From Butyrivibrio sp. AE3004 (GTDB lineage: Bacteria; Bacillota; Clostridia; Lachnospirales; Lachnospiraceae): DNA of 64,000 nucleotides. Positions 29,378 to 38,536 of the stretch are shown here, piece after piece; position 1 is the stretch's first letter; the number at the start of each line of letters is the position of its first letter. The stretch lies in contig NZ_JNLQ01000002.1 of assembly GCF_000703165.1 (NCBI RefSeq), positions 3,348,001-3,412,000 on the forward strand, given 5' to 3'. The position numbers and the translations under genes were made by a program. The notes below the pieces were generated by a model, which worked only from the letters and a program-made list of their open reading frames with translations, made no database searches and had not been told where the DNA came from.

Positions 29378-29580
29378 TAGTAAGTGTGCTAGTTCTGGCG
29401 AGCAAAGCGAGAGCAGAACTTCCATAGGTTTCTTTGGGTATCTTTAGGATTTCTTTACTTTTAGGACAATTACTTAGCGAAGCAAAGCTGAGCTTAGTAA
29501 GTGTGCTAGTTCTGGCGAGCAAAGCGAGAGCAGAACTTCCATAGGTTTCTTTGGGTATCTTTAGGATTTCTTTACTTTTA
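29378..29580 (+). repeat. 86-bp direct repeat pair with palindromic cores
   Basis: The 86 bp at 29378-29463 are repeated without change at 29495-29580 (117-bp period), separated by a 31-bp spacer. Each copy holds a hairpin with arms AGTTCTG/CAGAACT around a core containing GAGCAAAGCGAG. The spacer holds a second hairpin with arms TTACTTAGC/GCTTAGTAA around GAAGCAAAGCTGA. The shared AGCAAAGC core suggests one element family with exchangeable arms. No ORF with a ribosome site is present between 29315 and 29637. Confidence 0.9.
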
Positions 29581-29637
29581 TTTATTAATCAGCTCGTGTA
29601 CAATTAGTATATATGCTATTAAGAGAGGTTTTTTATA

Positions 29638-30141
29638 ATGCACAATCAGTTGACAAAAAAAGATATCGAGGATATGGAGGCGGAGATTGAGCACCGCAAG
29701 GCTGTTGTAAGAAAGGAACTTTTAGAAGACGTTAAAGAAGCAAGGGCTCAAGGTGATCTAAGTGAGAACTTTGAGTATTATGCAGCAAAAAAGGCCAAGA
29801 ATCAGAATGAAAGCAGAATACGATTCCTTGAGAGAATGATTAAAACAGCTGAGATAGTTGATGATTCCAGCGCTGAGGATGAGGTTGGAATGAATAAGAC
29901 GGTTACAGTCAGAATGGAAGACGACGGAACCGAAGCTACTTACAAGATTGTTACCACAATGCGAGGAAATGCGCTTAAAGGCCTTATCAGTATAGAGTCT
30001 CCGCTTGGAAAACAGCTTATGGGGCATAAAGTCGGAGATAAGCTGACAATTGAAGTAAATAGCGACTATAGCTATGACATAACCATATTGAAGATAGAAA
30101 ATACCGAGCTTACGGAAGAAGATAAACTCAGAGACTTTTAA
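29638..30141 (+). CDS. greA: Transcription elongation factor GreA
   Basis: Rescues backtracked RNA polymerase by stimulating transcript cleavage. The N-terminal coiled coil (about 5-80) carries the acidic tip in EARAQGDLSENFEYYAAK, the GreA signature. The C-terminal FKBP-like domain contains IESPLGKQLMGHKVGD. Length is 167 residues, normal. The start follows GAGAGG. The 86-bp repeat pair sits directly upstream of it. Confidence 0.96.
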   Translation: MHNQLTKKDIEDMEAEIEHRKAVVRKELLEDVKEARAQGDLSENFEYYAAKKAKNQNESRIRFLERMIKTAEIVDDSSAEDEVGMNKTVTVRMEDDGTEATYKIVTTMRGNALKGLISIESPLGKQLMGHKVGDKLTIEVNSDYSYDITILKIENTELTEEDKLRDF

Positions 30142-30189
30142 AAAGAACAAGAATAAATATTTTTTCGCACGGTTTAGGAGGAATTAATT

Positions 30190-30705
30190 ATGGGACTTCA
30201 CGTATTTCAACCTGTTGAGTTAGATGAAATTTTGGAGGGTGCTTTTCACTTCGGCGGAGATACATGGGCACTGCTAACGGCAGGGGATGATGAGAAGGCA
30301 AATACCATGACTGTTTCCTGGGGCGGAATAACCCATATATGGGATAAAACATGTGCGATCATTTATGTCAGAGAAAGCAGGTATACCAGAGAATTTATTG
30401 ATGCGCAGAAGAAATTTTCGCTTTCGTTCCTTAACCGTGATGCATACAGGGGACTTAAGAAGTACCTTGGCTCTGTTTCAGGAAGAGACGAGGATAAGAT
30501 TTCCAATGCCAAGCTTAATCTGAATTTTGACGATGGAGTTCCGTTTATTGACGAAGCGGATAACATTATTATATGTAAGGTTCTTTACAAACAGCTTATG
30601 AAAGAGGATTGTGTTGTAAACGGACGTATTATTGCTGATTATTACGATAAGGGTGATTATCACTATTTTTATATAGCTGAGATCAAAAAGGTAATGATTC
30701 GATGA
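30190..30705 (+). CDS. Flavin reductase-like (flavoredoxin-type) protein
   Basis: A 171-residue FMN-binding split-barrel protein of the flavin reductase-like/flavoredoxin family. TMTVSWGGITHIWDKTCAIIYVRESRYTREFI is the flavin-binding pattern (NxMTxSWG and RxSRYT). The start has AGGAGG upstream. The stop overlaps the next start (ATGA). The electron partner is unknown. Confidence 0.85.
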   Translation: MGLHVFQPVELDEILEGAFHFGGDTWALLTAGDDEKANTMTVSWGGITHIWDKTCAIIYVRESRYTREFIDAQKKFSLSFLNRDAYRGLKKYLGSVSGRDEDKISNAKLNLNFDDGVPFIDEADNIIICKVLYKQLMKEDCVVNGRIIADYYDKGDYHYFYIAEIKKVMIR

Positions 30706-31319
30706 GACCTGCTAACATAGTTTCACTGGAGGAAATTGGAAAATTTATTTTTGTTTCAGAAAAGCCCGGGAAAGCTGATCTGATACTTGTTCCCGGTGCA
30801 CCAATGAAGGAACTTGCAGAACATGCTGCATATTTGTGGAAAGAAGGCTACGCTCCCAAAATTCTGGTTTCAGGCAAGTTTTATATGACATATGAATCTC
30901 TTGAAGATGAATTTCAAAGATTTTCAGCAAGTAGTGGAGATAGTCTTGGATGCAGTACAGAGGCGGAGTATCTGACAAAACTAATGGTGGAACAAGGCGT
31001 TCCTGAAAATGTGATAATAAAGGAAACAGAATCCAGGAATACTTTTGAAAATGCTAAGTTCTCACGAAAAATTATTGAAAACGAATTAAAAGATGTAAGG
31101 CACATAATATTATGCTGCCAGGCTTTTCATGCAAGAAGAGCTTTAATGACGTTCCAGTCGGAACTTAGAGATTATAAATTTACGGTATGCCCGATTGTCA
31201 CAAGAGGAATCAGTATAGATACCTGGATGGACAATCTTAAAAGCTATGACTTAGTACTGTCGGAACTCAGAAAATGCGGAGACTACTTCAAGGGAGATCG
31301 CATGTATGAGCTGAGATAG
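30702..31319 (+). CDS. YdcF-like (DUF218) protein
   Basis: The DUF218 fold is recognisable from ADLILVPGAP near the start, then PKILVSGK, ETESRNTFENAKFS and HIILCCQAFHARRALMTF. Length is 205 residues. There is no membrane segment, so it resembles the soluble YdcF type rather than ElyC/SanA. The role is not established; the family binds nucleotide-like ligands. It is coupled to the preceding flavoprotein by a 4-nt overlap. Confidence 0.82.
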   Translation: MRPANIVSLEEIGKFIFVSEKPGKADLILVPGAPMKELAEHAAYLWKEGYAPKILVSGKFYMTYESLEDEFQRFSASSGDSLGCSTEAEYLTKLMVEQGVPENVIIKETESRNTFENAKFSRKIIENELKDVRHIILCCQAFHARRALMTFQSELRDYKFTVCPIVTRGISIDTWMDNLKSYDLVLSELRKCGDYFKGDRMYELR

Positions 31320-31353
31320 TATTCACAATGCGCTATTTTCATGAGGGGTTAAT

Positions 31354-33525
31354 ATGCGTAGTGAAAAGATAACCAAATGGGTGGTGCCGGTTGTTACCGC
31401 GCTTCTTTTTGCTGTTCTGATCTTTGTAGTCAATATTATCCAGAACAGATATGTATATAGTGATCGAATTGTTCAGCTGACAACGTATTATTCTCAGCTG
31501 GAATCTGCTGTTACGACCAGATTTACAAGATATTATAAGCTTTTAAAAAGCTGGTCGTATCATCTTGAACATGAAAAATCTTCAGGAATCAGTGATTTTT
31601 TAATTTATATAAATACTGAAAAAAAAATATGGGAAGTAGAACAGGTTTACCTTTTTGACGAGAAAGGCAACTATAGAGATTCTGATGGAAAAATCGGAAC
31701 TTTAAAGGAATCGGCTGGTTTTATTTCGAATCTTTCTTCTGTTGGTACAAGGCAGGTTACACATATTATTGCCAGTAAAGGAAAACATCAGGATCTTTTT
31801 GTGCTGAGTATAAAACCGGTCAAGTTTAATAATAAAGAGTTTTGTGCAATAGGCGTGGCTATAGATACGGATCTGATCAAGAGTAAACTGTCCATAAAAA
31901 GAAGCGATATGGCAGGATCCCAGAATTACATTGTTAATGAGGACGGAGATCTGATAGCGACATCGGTAAGCCTTGAAGAGGAAAAAGAAAATATTGTCAG
32001 GTACATATCCCAGAATGGAAGGGTTATTTACGATCCGGTGGGAGGACCCATTGAGCAAAAAATCGAGACAAGAAAAACCGGTGTATGCGTAATGGAGATT
32101 GAAGGGGAAGACTATTATGTCACATATATGCCCGTAGATTACGGCAAAACAATGCTTGTTTGTTTAACTCCGTCAAAACCTATTGAACGCAGTATTTCCC
32201 AAGTGAGATGGATAAATAATATTCTGCTTATTTCTGCATTTGCAGTTGCACTGGCAATTTTAATGCTTCTTATGCGATTCATATCAATGCAGGATATGCT
32301 AAAGGTTGCAAATACAGCGAATGAGACCAAGACAAGATTTCTGGCGAATATGTCTCATGACTTCAGAACGCCTATGAATGCCATGTCAGGATATCTTGCG
32401 CTTATGAAGGAAAATGCGGATAACCCGGAAAAGGTTATCGAATACGGAGAAAAAGCGGAATATGCCCATAGGAATATGCTGAACATGATAAACTGCATTC
32501 TTGACCTGAGCAAGATGGAAGCGGGCGGGGACGAGATCAAATATGAAAGATTTTCATTAAATGATGTTCTCAGAATTGTAGAAAATGAAATGGGCGCGCT
32601 GGCGGAAGGGAAAAAACAGAATTTTACTATCGACAGAAGCAGCGTGAAGGAAGATCTGCTTATAGGGGATGCTTTTAAGCTCGAAATTATATTGAAAAAT
32701 CTTTTGCAAAACTCCATTACATATACTGATGAGGAAGGTGAAATAAGACTGGATGTCTTTAAGGAGTATGAGGAAGACAAGGAGAGGATACACCTGAAAT
32801 TCGAAGTTTCAGACAATGGTATCGGTATGAGCAAAGAATTTATTGAGCACGCTTTCGAAGCTTTTAAGAAGGAGCAAAGAAAAAATGCCAATAAAGAGCA
32901 GGGAACAGGACTCGGACTAACTCTTACAAAAACAGTGGTGGAAACTCTGGGTGGAACAATTGAAGCTGAGAGTAAAATAAATGCGGGAACAATTTTTACA
33001 GTCAGACTTGCATTTGATATACCAAAAAAGACTGAGCTCGAAGAAATGAGGGAAATAGAAGAAGCCCTTGAAAACAAGGAAAACAACGATGTACAGGAAG
33101 AGGAGAGCGCATTTAAGGGAATGCGTTTTCTTGGGGCGGAGGACAACGAGCTTAACGCGGAAATCCTTGTTGAAATACTGAAAATGAAGGGAGCCGGGCT
33201 GATAGATATAGCGGAAGACGGCGAGAAAGCAGTTCAGATGTTTAAGGATAAGGGAGTCTGGTATTATGACATGATACTTATGGACATACAGATGCCAAAT
33301 ATGAATGGATATGAGGCGGCGCAGGAAATAAGGAAACTTTCGGCAAAAGGGAGAGAAGACGCAGGAACGATTCCAATCATTGCGATGAGCGCAAATGCTT
33401 TTAAAGAAGATATAGAACAGACAAGTGAGTCGGGAATGGACGCCCATATACCCAAACCAATTGATATAAAGCTTTTTGAAAACACAGTCAGGGCTTTTAA
33501 GGGCAGGGGGCACGAAAGCATATGA
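31354..33525 (+). CDS. Hybrid sensor histidine kinase with C-terminal receiver
   Basis: A membrane kinase of 723 residues. It has a membrane segment at about 9-29, an extracellular Cache-like sensor (about 30-285), a second membrane segment (about 287-308), HisKA with the phosphorylated His in MSHDFRTPMNAM (about 335), HATPase_c with DNGIGMSKEF and GTGLGLTL, and a receiver domain with phosphoacceptor Asp in MILMDIQMPNMNGYEA (about 644). No HPt domain is present. The stop overlaps the next kinase's start (ATGA), so the two are produced together. Confidence 0.93.
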   Translation: MRSEKITKWVVPVVTALLFAVLIFVVNIIQNRYVYSDRIVQLTTYYSQLESAVTTRFTRYYKLLKSWSYHLEHEKSSGISDFLIYINTEKKIWEVEQVYLFDEKGNYRDSDGKIGTLKESAGFISNLSSVGTRQVTHIIASKGKHQDLFVLSIKPVKFNNKEFCAIGVAIDTDLIKSKLSIKRSDMAGSQNYIVNEDGDLIATSVSLEEEKENIVRYISQNGRVIYDPVGGPIEQKIETRKTGVCVMEIEGEDYYVTYMPVDYGKTMLVCLTPSKPIERSISQVRWINNILLISAFAVALAILMLLMRFISMQDMLKVANTANETKTRFLANMSHDFRTPMNAMSGYLALMKENADNPEKVIEYGEKAEYAHRNMLNMINCILDLSKMEAGGDEIKYERFSLNDVLRIVENEMGALAEGKKQNFTIDRSSVKEDLLIGDAFKLEIILKNLLQNSITYTDEEGEIRLDVFKEYEEDKERIHLKFEVSDNGIGMSKEFIEHAFEAFKKEQRKNANKEQGTGLGLTLTKTVVETLGGTIEAESKINAGTIFTVRLAFDIPKKTELEEMREIEEALENKENNDVQEEESAFKGMRFLGAEDNELNAEILVEILKMKGAGLIDIAEDGEKAVQMFKDKGVWYYDMILMDIQMPNMNGYEAAQEIRKLSAKGREDAGTIPIIAMSANAFKEDIEQTSESGMDAHIPKPIDIKLFENTVRAFKGRGHESI

Positions 33526-35531
33526 TTGAAAAAGTAAGTAGCGGACAGGATAAACAAAATAAATATAAGGACTGGTTTTGTGACTATGTGGTCAGACAAA
33601 ACAGGATAGTAGCAGCTATTTTCTCGGCAAAGGACTTCCGCGTTGAATATTTAACGGATAATGCAGAGGAAATAATTGGAGTGCCAAGAGATAGCATTTT
33701 ATCTGATGTAAGAAATCTTATAAAAAAAGGAGTAAGAATTGATGAGACAGTTCCGCCATCAGATGAATCTGTAAGGAAGCTTTCAATAGGGCAGATGGCA
33801 CAGGCTGAAATACTTGAGGTTCAAAATCAGATTACCGGAGACATTAGTTATTTCAGAGGTATCATAAGTCATGTGGATTTTGAGGACGGTGATAAATTCT
33901 TACTTATCTGGACTGATATAACCGAAGAAGTAAAAAGAAACAGGCAGATGGAAGAAATGATTGCTGTTGCTCAGGCAGCCAATAATGCCAAGACAGACTT
34001 TCTGGCTAATATGTCTCATGATTTCAGAACACCGATGAATGCCATCACGAATTTCAATCTGCTTATAGCCAAAAATTCGGATAATCCTCAAAAGGTAAGG
34101 GACTATACACATAAGATAGGACTTGCATGCCAGAACCTGTTGTCACTTTTAAATGATGTTCTTGATATGAGTAAGATTGAAAGTGGAAAAGCAGACATAA
34201 ATCATGAAGAATTTGCGCTTGGTCTTCTTTTGGAAGAGGTTAATTCCGTAATAGCTTTCCAGGCTAAGGGAAAGCAACTGGATTACCAGGTACATTCCGG
34301 AGGAATGCAGCAGGACATTTTTATAGGTGATAAAAAAAGGATCAATGAGATACTGGTAAATATTCTTGGAAATGCGGTTAAATATACTCCTAAAGGAGGA
34401 AAAATAGATTTTACCATAAGTGAAGAGAAATGCTCATCCGGAGAATACTGGGATCTTAGCTTTTCTGTAAAAGATAACGGAATCGGAATGAGTAAGGAAT
34501 TTCAGGAGAAAATCTTTGATGCCTTTACAAGGGAAGAAAAGGAGGCAACAAGCGGAATTCAGGGAACAGGGCTTGGAATGGCAATAACAAAAAGCCTTGT
34601 TCAGATGATGGGCGGAACAATCTCAGTAGAATCCGAAGAAGGAAAAGGATCAAAATTTTTAATAAAACTAAGACTTCAGGGTGTTCATCAGGATGAAGGA
34701 AATTACTGGAAAAACCACGGTATCCATAGAATTCTTATTATTGACGATGACATGGATGAATGTAATAAAATAGAGACCGCTCTTCATGACACGGATGTGG
34801 AGGTGTTCTTCTGCACCAGTGGCTACAGAGCTTTGAGACTTATTGAGGCAGGAGCGGATGATAACAGAGGCTTTGACCTTATTTTCCTGGGAATGCAGAT
34901 AAGAAGCATAAGCTGCTTTGAGCTTGCGGCCTTTATAAGAGATAAAAACTTAAAACCAAAGCCAATTCTTCTTTTGCTTACAGATGACTGGGAAGAAATC
35001 GCCCAAGAGGCAAGGGAAGCAGGAATATACGATTTCATTCAGAAGCCATTCTTCTTATCTACATTTAAACAGCTTATGGATGATATATTTAACAGAGTCA
35101 GCACAGTTAAAGAAGATAATAAGGGAAAGGCGCTTGAAGGAATGAGATTCCTGGCAGCAGAGGATAATGATATAAATGCTGATATCCTTACAGAGCTTAT
35201 GAACATGGATGGTGCTATAGTTGAGAGGGCAGCAAACGGAAAGGAAGCTGTTGAAATGTTTGAACAGGCTGATCCTTATCATTACGATATGATTCTTATG
35301 GATATACAGATGCCAATTCTCAACGGATATCAGGCAGCGCTTGCAATCAGAAAACTGAATAAGGAAAGAGCTAAGGAGATCCCTATAATAGCTATGACTG
35401 CGAATGCTTACGCCGATGATGTGCAGAGGGCAATAGACTCCGGAATGAATGCGCATGTGGCTAAACCCATAGATATGAATGTGGTGGAAAATACAATATT
35501 ATCATTAAGAGAAAATATGCAGTCGACATAA
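33522..35531 (+). CDS. Cytosolic PAS-hybrid histidine kinase with two receivers, the first lacking its Asp
   Basis: The 669-residue product has no membrane segment. A PAS-like domain (about 20-140) precedes HisKA (His in MSHDFRTPMNAI, about 166) and HATPase_c (DNGIGMSKEF, GTGLGMAI). The first receiver (about 400-520) keeps the acidic IIDDDMDE, but the phosphoacceptor position reads DLIFLGMQI: a Gly (about 457) replaces Asp. The second receiver (about 540-665) is complete (MILMDIQMPILNGYQA, Asp about 594). It resembles the preceding kinase closely in the HisKA and final receiver, suggesting duplication. Confidence 0.92.
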   Translation: MIEKVSSGQDKQNKYKDWFCDYVVRQNRIVAAIFSAKDFRVEYLTDNAEEIIGVPRDSILSDVRNLIKKGVRIDETVPPSDESVRKLSIGQMAQAEILEVQNQITGDISYFRGIISHVDFEDGDKFLLIWTDITEEVKRNRQMEEMIAVAQAANNAKTDFLANMSHDFRTPMNAITNFNLLIAKNSDNPQKVRDYTHKIGLACQNLLSLLNDVLDMSKIESGKADINHEEFALGLLLEEVNSVIAFQAKGKQLDYQVHSGGMQQDIFIGDKKRINEILVNILGNAVKYTPKGGKIDFTISEEKCSSGEYWDLSFSVKDNGIGMSKEFQEKIFDAFTREEKEATSGIQGTGLGMAITKSLVQMMGGTISVESEEGKGSKFLIKLRLQGVHQDEGNYWKNHGIHRILIIDDDMDECNKIETALHDTDVEVFFCTSGYRALRLIEAGADDNRGFDLIFLGMQIRSISCFELAAFIRDKNLKPKPILLLLTDDWEEIAQEAREAGIYDFIQKPFFLSTFKQLMDDIFNRVSTVKEDNKGKALEGMRFLAAEDNDINADILTELMNMDGAIVERAANGKEAVEMFEQADPYHYDMILMDIQMPILNGYQAALAIRKLNKERAKEIPIIAMTANAYADDVQRAIDSGMNAHVAKPIDMNVVENTILSLRENMQST

Positions 35532-35601
35532 ATAATTATAAATGTTAAAATTACACTATTGTGAAGATATAAATAAAGATAGTGGAGCAAAATGTAAAAA
35601 A

Positions 35602-37188
35602 ATGAAGAAAGCTTTAATCATAGGCGCCGGCCCTGCAGGACTGACGGCTGCATACGAATTATTGGCAAAGTCAGACGATATTGAAGTGGTGGTGTTTGAG
35701 GAGACTGAAAAGTTCGGAGGTATTTCCAGAACAGTCGAATATCACGGCAACCGAATGGATATGGGTGGACATAGATTCTTTTCTAAGGTTCCCGAGGTAA
35801 ATGAATGGTGGGACAACATGCTTCCCAGACAGGGAAGTCCATCATATGATGATATTGTGCTTAAGCGTTCGTCAACCATTACAAAGGGCGGTCCCGATCC
35901 TGAGACAGAAGACAGGGTAATGTTAAGAAGAAATCGTATTTCACGAATTTTCTTTAATGGTAAGTTTTTTGATTATCCTATAACACTTAAAGTCGAGACT
36001 TTTACAAACATGGGTCTCGGAACAACTATTGTTGCAGGATTTTCATACATAAAGGCAATGCTTTTCAAACGTAAAGAGAATTCACTTGAGGATTTCTATG
36101 TAAACAGGTTTGGTAAGAAGCTTTATTCAATGTTTTTCGAGCATTATACTGCTAACCTCTGGGGCAGACATCCTTCTGAAATAGATCCCAGCTGGGGCGC
36201 TCAGCGAGTAAAGGGCGTATCAATCATGGCAGTTTTGGCTAATGCCTTTAAGAAAAAGAGCGGAAAGACCGGCGGAAAGGTTGAGACATCTCTTATTGAG
36301 GAATTCAGCTATCCAAAGCTCGGCCCCGGACAGCTTTGGGATGTTACTGCTGCTGAGATTCATAAAAAGGGCGGACAGATAATAACAGGTGCCAAGGTTG
36401 TTAAGATAAACAAAGACGGAGATCATATTAGTGGTGTTACGTATGAGAAGGACGGACAACTGGTTACTGTTAACGGAGATTACGTGATCAGTTCGATGCC
36501 AATAAAGGATCTTGTTGCCGGAATGAATGATGTTCCCGCAGATCCCGCAAGGATCGCAGCAGGTCTTCCTTACAGAGATTATATGACACTTGGTGTTCTT
36601 ATTCCGCATCTTAACCTTGAGAATAAGACAAAAGTAAGAACAATCGGAAATATAGTTCCGGATAACTGGGTATATGTCCATGACCGCAATGTTTCCATGG
36701 GACGTTTCCAGATTTACAATAACTGGTCTCCTTATCTTGTTAAGGACATCGATCATACTGTCTGGATGGGACTTGAGTACTTCTGCAATGAAGGCGATTC
36801 CATGTGGAGCATGACTGACGATGAGTTTGCTAAAATGGCAATCAAGGAGATGGTTAAGATCAATCTCATCGATGAAGAAAAAGAGGTTATTGATTATCAC
36901 GTAGAGCGTGTTAAGAAGGCATACCCTGCTTATTTCGATACATATGATGAGATGGACAAGCTTGTTGATTATCTCAACACAATTGACAATCTTTTCTGTG
37001 TAGGACGAAACGGACAGCACAGATACAACAATATAGACCACTCTATGTGTACATCATTTGAGACTGTTAAAAATATTCTCAGCGGAACACGTGACAGAAG
37101 CAATATCTGGAGTGTTAATACTGAGAAGGAATACCATGAGTCCACGGAGGAGAAGAATCCAGAGGATGAAGAGATAGAGATAGACTGA
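35602..37188 (+). CDS. FAD/NAD(P)-dependent oxidoreductase (UDP-galactopyranose mutase/amine oxidase-like)
   Basis: The N-terminal Rossmann motif is [18 protein letters not shown] with EETEKFGG, and then [11 protein letters not shown]. The overall pattern is that of the NAD(P)-binding amine-oxidase-like proteins often annotated near polysaccharide genes; it is close to UDP-galactopyranose mutase and phytoene-desaturase-like enzymes, but the reaction is unknown. I prefer ATG 35602 (GGAG 14 nt upstream) over ATG 35542, since the Rossmann motif then begins at residue 3. Length about 528 residues. Confidence 0.75.
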   Translation: MKKALIIGAGPAGLTAAYELLAKSDDIEVVVFEETEKFGGISRTVEYHGNRMDMGGHRFFSKVPEVNEWWDNMLPRQGSPSYDDIVLKRSSTITKGGPDPETEDRVMLRRNRISRIFFNGKFFDYPITLKVETFTNMGLGTTIVAGFSYIKAMLFKRKENSLEDFYVNRFGKKLYSMFFEHYTANLWGRHPSEIDPSWGAQRVKGVSIMAVLANAFKKKSGKTGGKVETSLIEEFSYPKLGPGQLWDVTAAEIHKKGGQIITGAKVVKINKDGDHISGVTYEKDGQLVTVNGDYVISSMPIKDLVAGMNDVPADPARIAAGLPYRDYMTLGVLIPHLNLENKTKVRTIGNIVPDNWVYVHDRNVSMGRFQIYNNWSPYLVKDIDHTVWMGLEYFCNEGDSMWSMTDDEFAKMAIKEMVKINLIDEEKEVIDYHVERVKKAYPAYFDTYDEMDKLVDYLNTIDNLFCVGRNGQHRYNNIDHSMCTSFETVKNILSGTRDRSNIWSVNTEKEYHESTEEKNPEDEEIEID

Positions 37189-37195
37189 TTTTATA

Positions 37196-37226
37196 GGGGC
37201 GCCATATTTTTTATGGCGTCCTTATT
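37196..37226 (+). terminator. Hairpin terminator
   Basis: GGCGCCATA pairs with TATGGCGTC around a T-rich loop; a short T-rich tail follows. Confidence 0.65.
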
Positions 37227-37277
37227 TAGAATCAGATAATCTAATTATAAATATGAGGGTATAAGGAGGGTGCAACA

Positions 37278-38474
37278 TTGATTAACTACAAGAAAATCAC
37301 AGATGAAACGTATTGGATTGGCGGAAGTGACAGAAGACTTTCAAGATTTGAAAATATTTTTCCGCTAAATAGTGGCGTATCCTATAACAGTTATGTTATT
37401 GTTGATGACAAAACAGCGTTACTTGATACAGCAGATATTTCCATTTCTGATCAGTTTCTCGAAAATCTTAGCGGAGTTCTTGATGGGAAAAAGCTGGATT
37501 ACCTTGTGATAAATCACATGGAGCCAGATCATTGTTCGCAGATAGCAACAGTTGTTGCCATGAATCCTGATGTGACACTTGTTGGAAATGCAAAAACATT
37601 TACATTTTTATCACAGTTTTTTCCGGAACTGAACGAGCAGAAAAAAATTACTGTGACCGAAGGTGATACTCTTGAACTCGGAAGTCACACACTTAGCTTT
37701 GTTATGGCGCCAATGGTACATTGGCCTGAAGCAATGTTTACATTTGATACTACTACGGGAGTACTTTTCAGCGCAGATGCATTTGGCACTTTTGGAGCCA
37801 TAGATGCGGGAATTTTTGCGGATGAATATGACTTTGAAAAAACATTTCTGAATGAAGCCAGAAGATATTATGCTAATATTGTCGGAAAATATGGAATGCA
37901 GGTTCAGGCAGTGCTCAAAAAGGCAGCAGGTCTTGATATTAAGTTTATATGTCCTCTCCACGGTCCTATATGGCGCAAGGATATTGCATGGTTTATTGAT
38001 AAATATCAAAAGTGGAGCACATATACACCGGAAGATGAAGATATTATTGTAATCTACGGCAGTCTTTACGGACATACTGAAAGTGCGGCTCAGAAAGCTG
38101 CTGCTCTTCTCCGCGAAAAGAGCGGTAAGAAGGTTGCTGTTTATGACGTATCTCAGACGCATGCTTCTGAACTTGTATCAGAGGTATGGAGATGCAAAAA
38201 GATTGTTCTTTTCTGCCCTACATACAACAACGGTATATATATACCGATGGAAAATTTCCTTAGTGATTGTGCTTCTTTAATGGTTCAGAACAGAACCTTT
38301 GCACTTGCACAGAACGGAACCTGGGCACCTGCTTCAGGTAAACTGATGACAGAAAAACTTCAATGCCTGAAAAACGTTAAAATTGTTGAGCCTATGCTCA
38401 CAATCAAAAGTGCACTTCATGAGACAGATGAACAGGAGCTTGATGCTTTTGTTACAGCTGTTGTTGAAGCATAA
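37278..38474 (+). CDS. Flavodiiron protein (FprA/FDP family)
   Basis: Reduces O2 and/or NO in anaerobes. An N-terminal metallo-beta-lactamase-like diiron domain carries the ligands in NHMEPDHCSQ (HxExDH), then HWPEAMFTFD and the later CPLHGPIW. A flavodoxin domain (about 255-398) starts with VIYGSLYGHTESAA. It starts at TTG 37278 behind AAGGAGGG. Length is 398 residues, typical of the two-domain core without a rubredoxin fusion. Confidence 0.94.
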   Translation: MINYKKITDETYWIGGSDRRLSRFENIFPLNSGVSYNSYVIVDDKTALLDTADISISDQFLENLSGVLDGKKLDYLVINHMEPDHCSQIATVVAMNPDVTLVGNAKTFTFLSQFFPELNEQKKITVTEGDTLELGSHTLSFVMAPMVHWPEAMFTFDTTTGVLFSADAFGTFGAIDAGIFADEYDFEKTFLNEARRYYANIVGKYGMQVQAVLKKAAGLDIKFICPLHGPIWRKDIAWFIDKYQKWSTYTPEDEDIIVIYGSLYGHTESAAQKAAALLREKSGKKVAVYDVSQTHASELVSEVWRCKKIVLFCPTYNNGIYIPMENFLSDCASLMVQNRTFALAQNGTWAPASGKLMTEKLQCLKNVKIVEPMLTIKSALHETDEQELDAFVTAVVEA

Positions 38475-38536
38475 ATAATTTTAAGACCTTCACGTATACA
38501 GTCAAAGGGGCTGATATAAGGAGGCAAGGAGGAGAA

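Noticed and set aside
29328..29522. 64-codon minus frame across the repeat region
   Set aside because: It contains the repeat twice and begins within it; no ribosome site.
29378..29580. CRISPR array
   Set aside because: Only two repeat copies of 86 bp with one 31-bp spacer and no cas genes; not a CRISPR.
32355..33146. 263-codon minus frame over the first kinase
   Set aside because: A shadow of the kinase reading frame; Ser-rich without domain.
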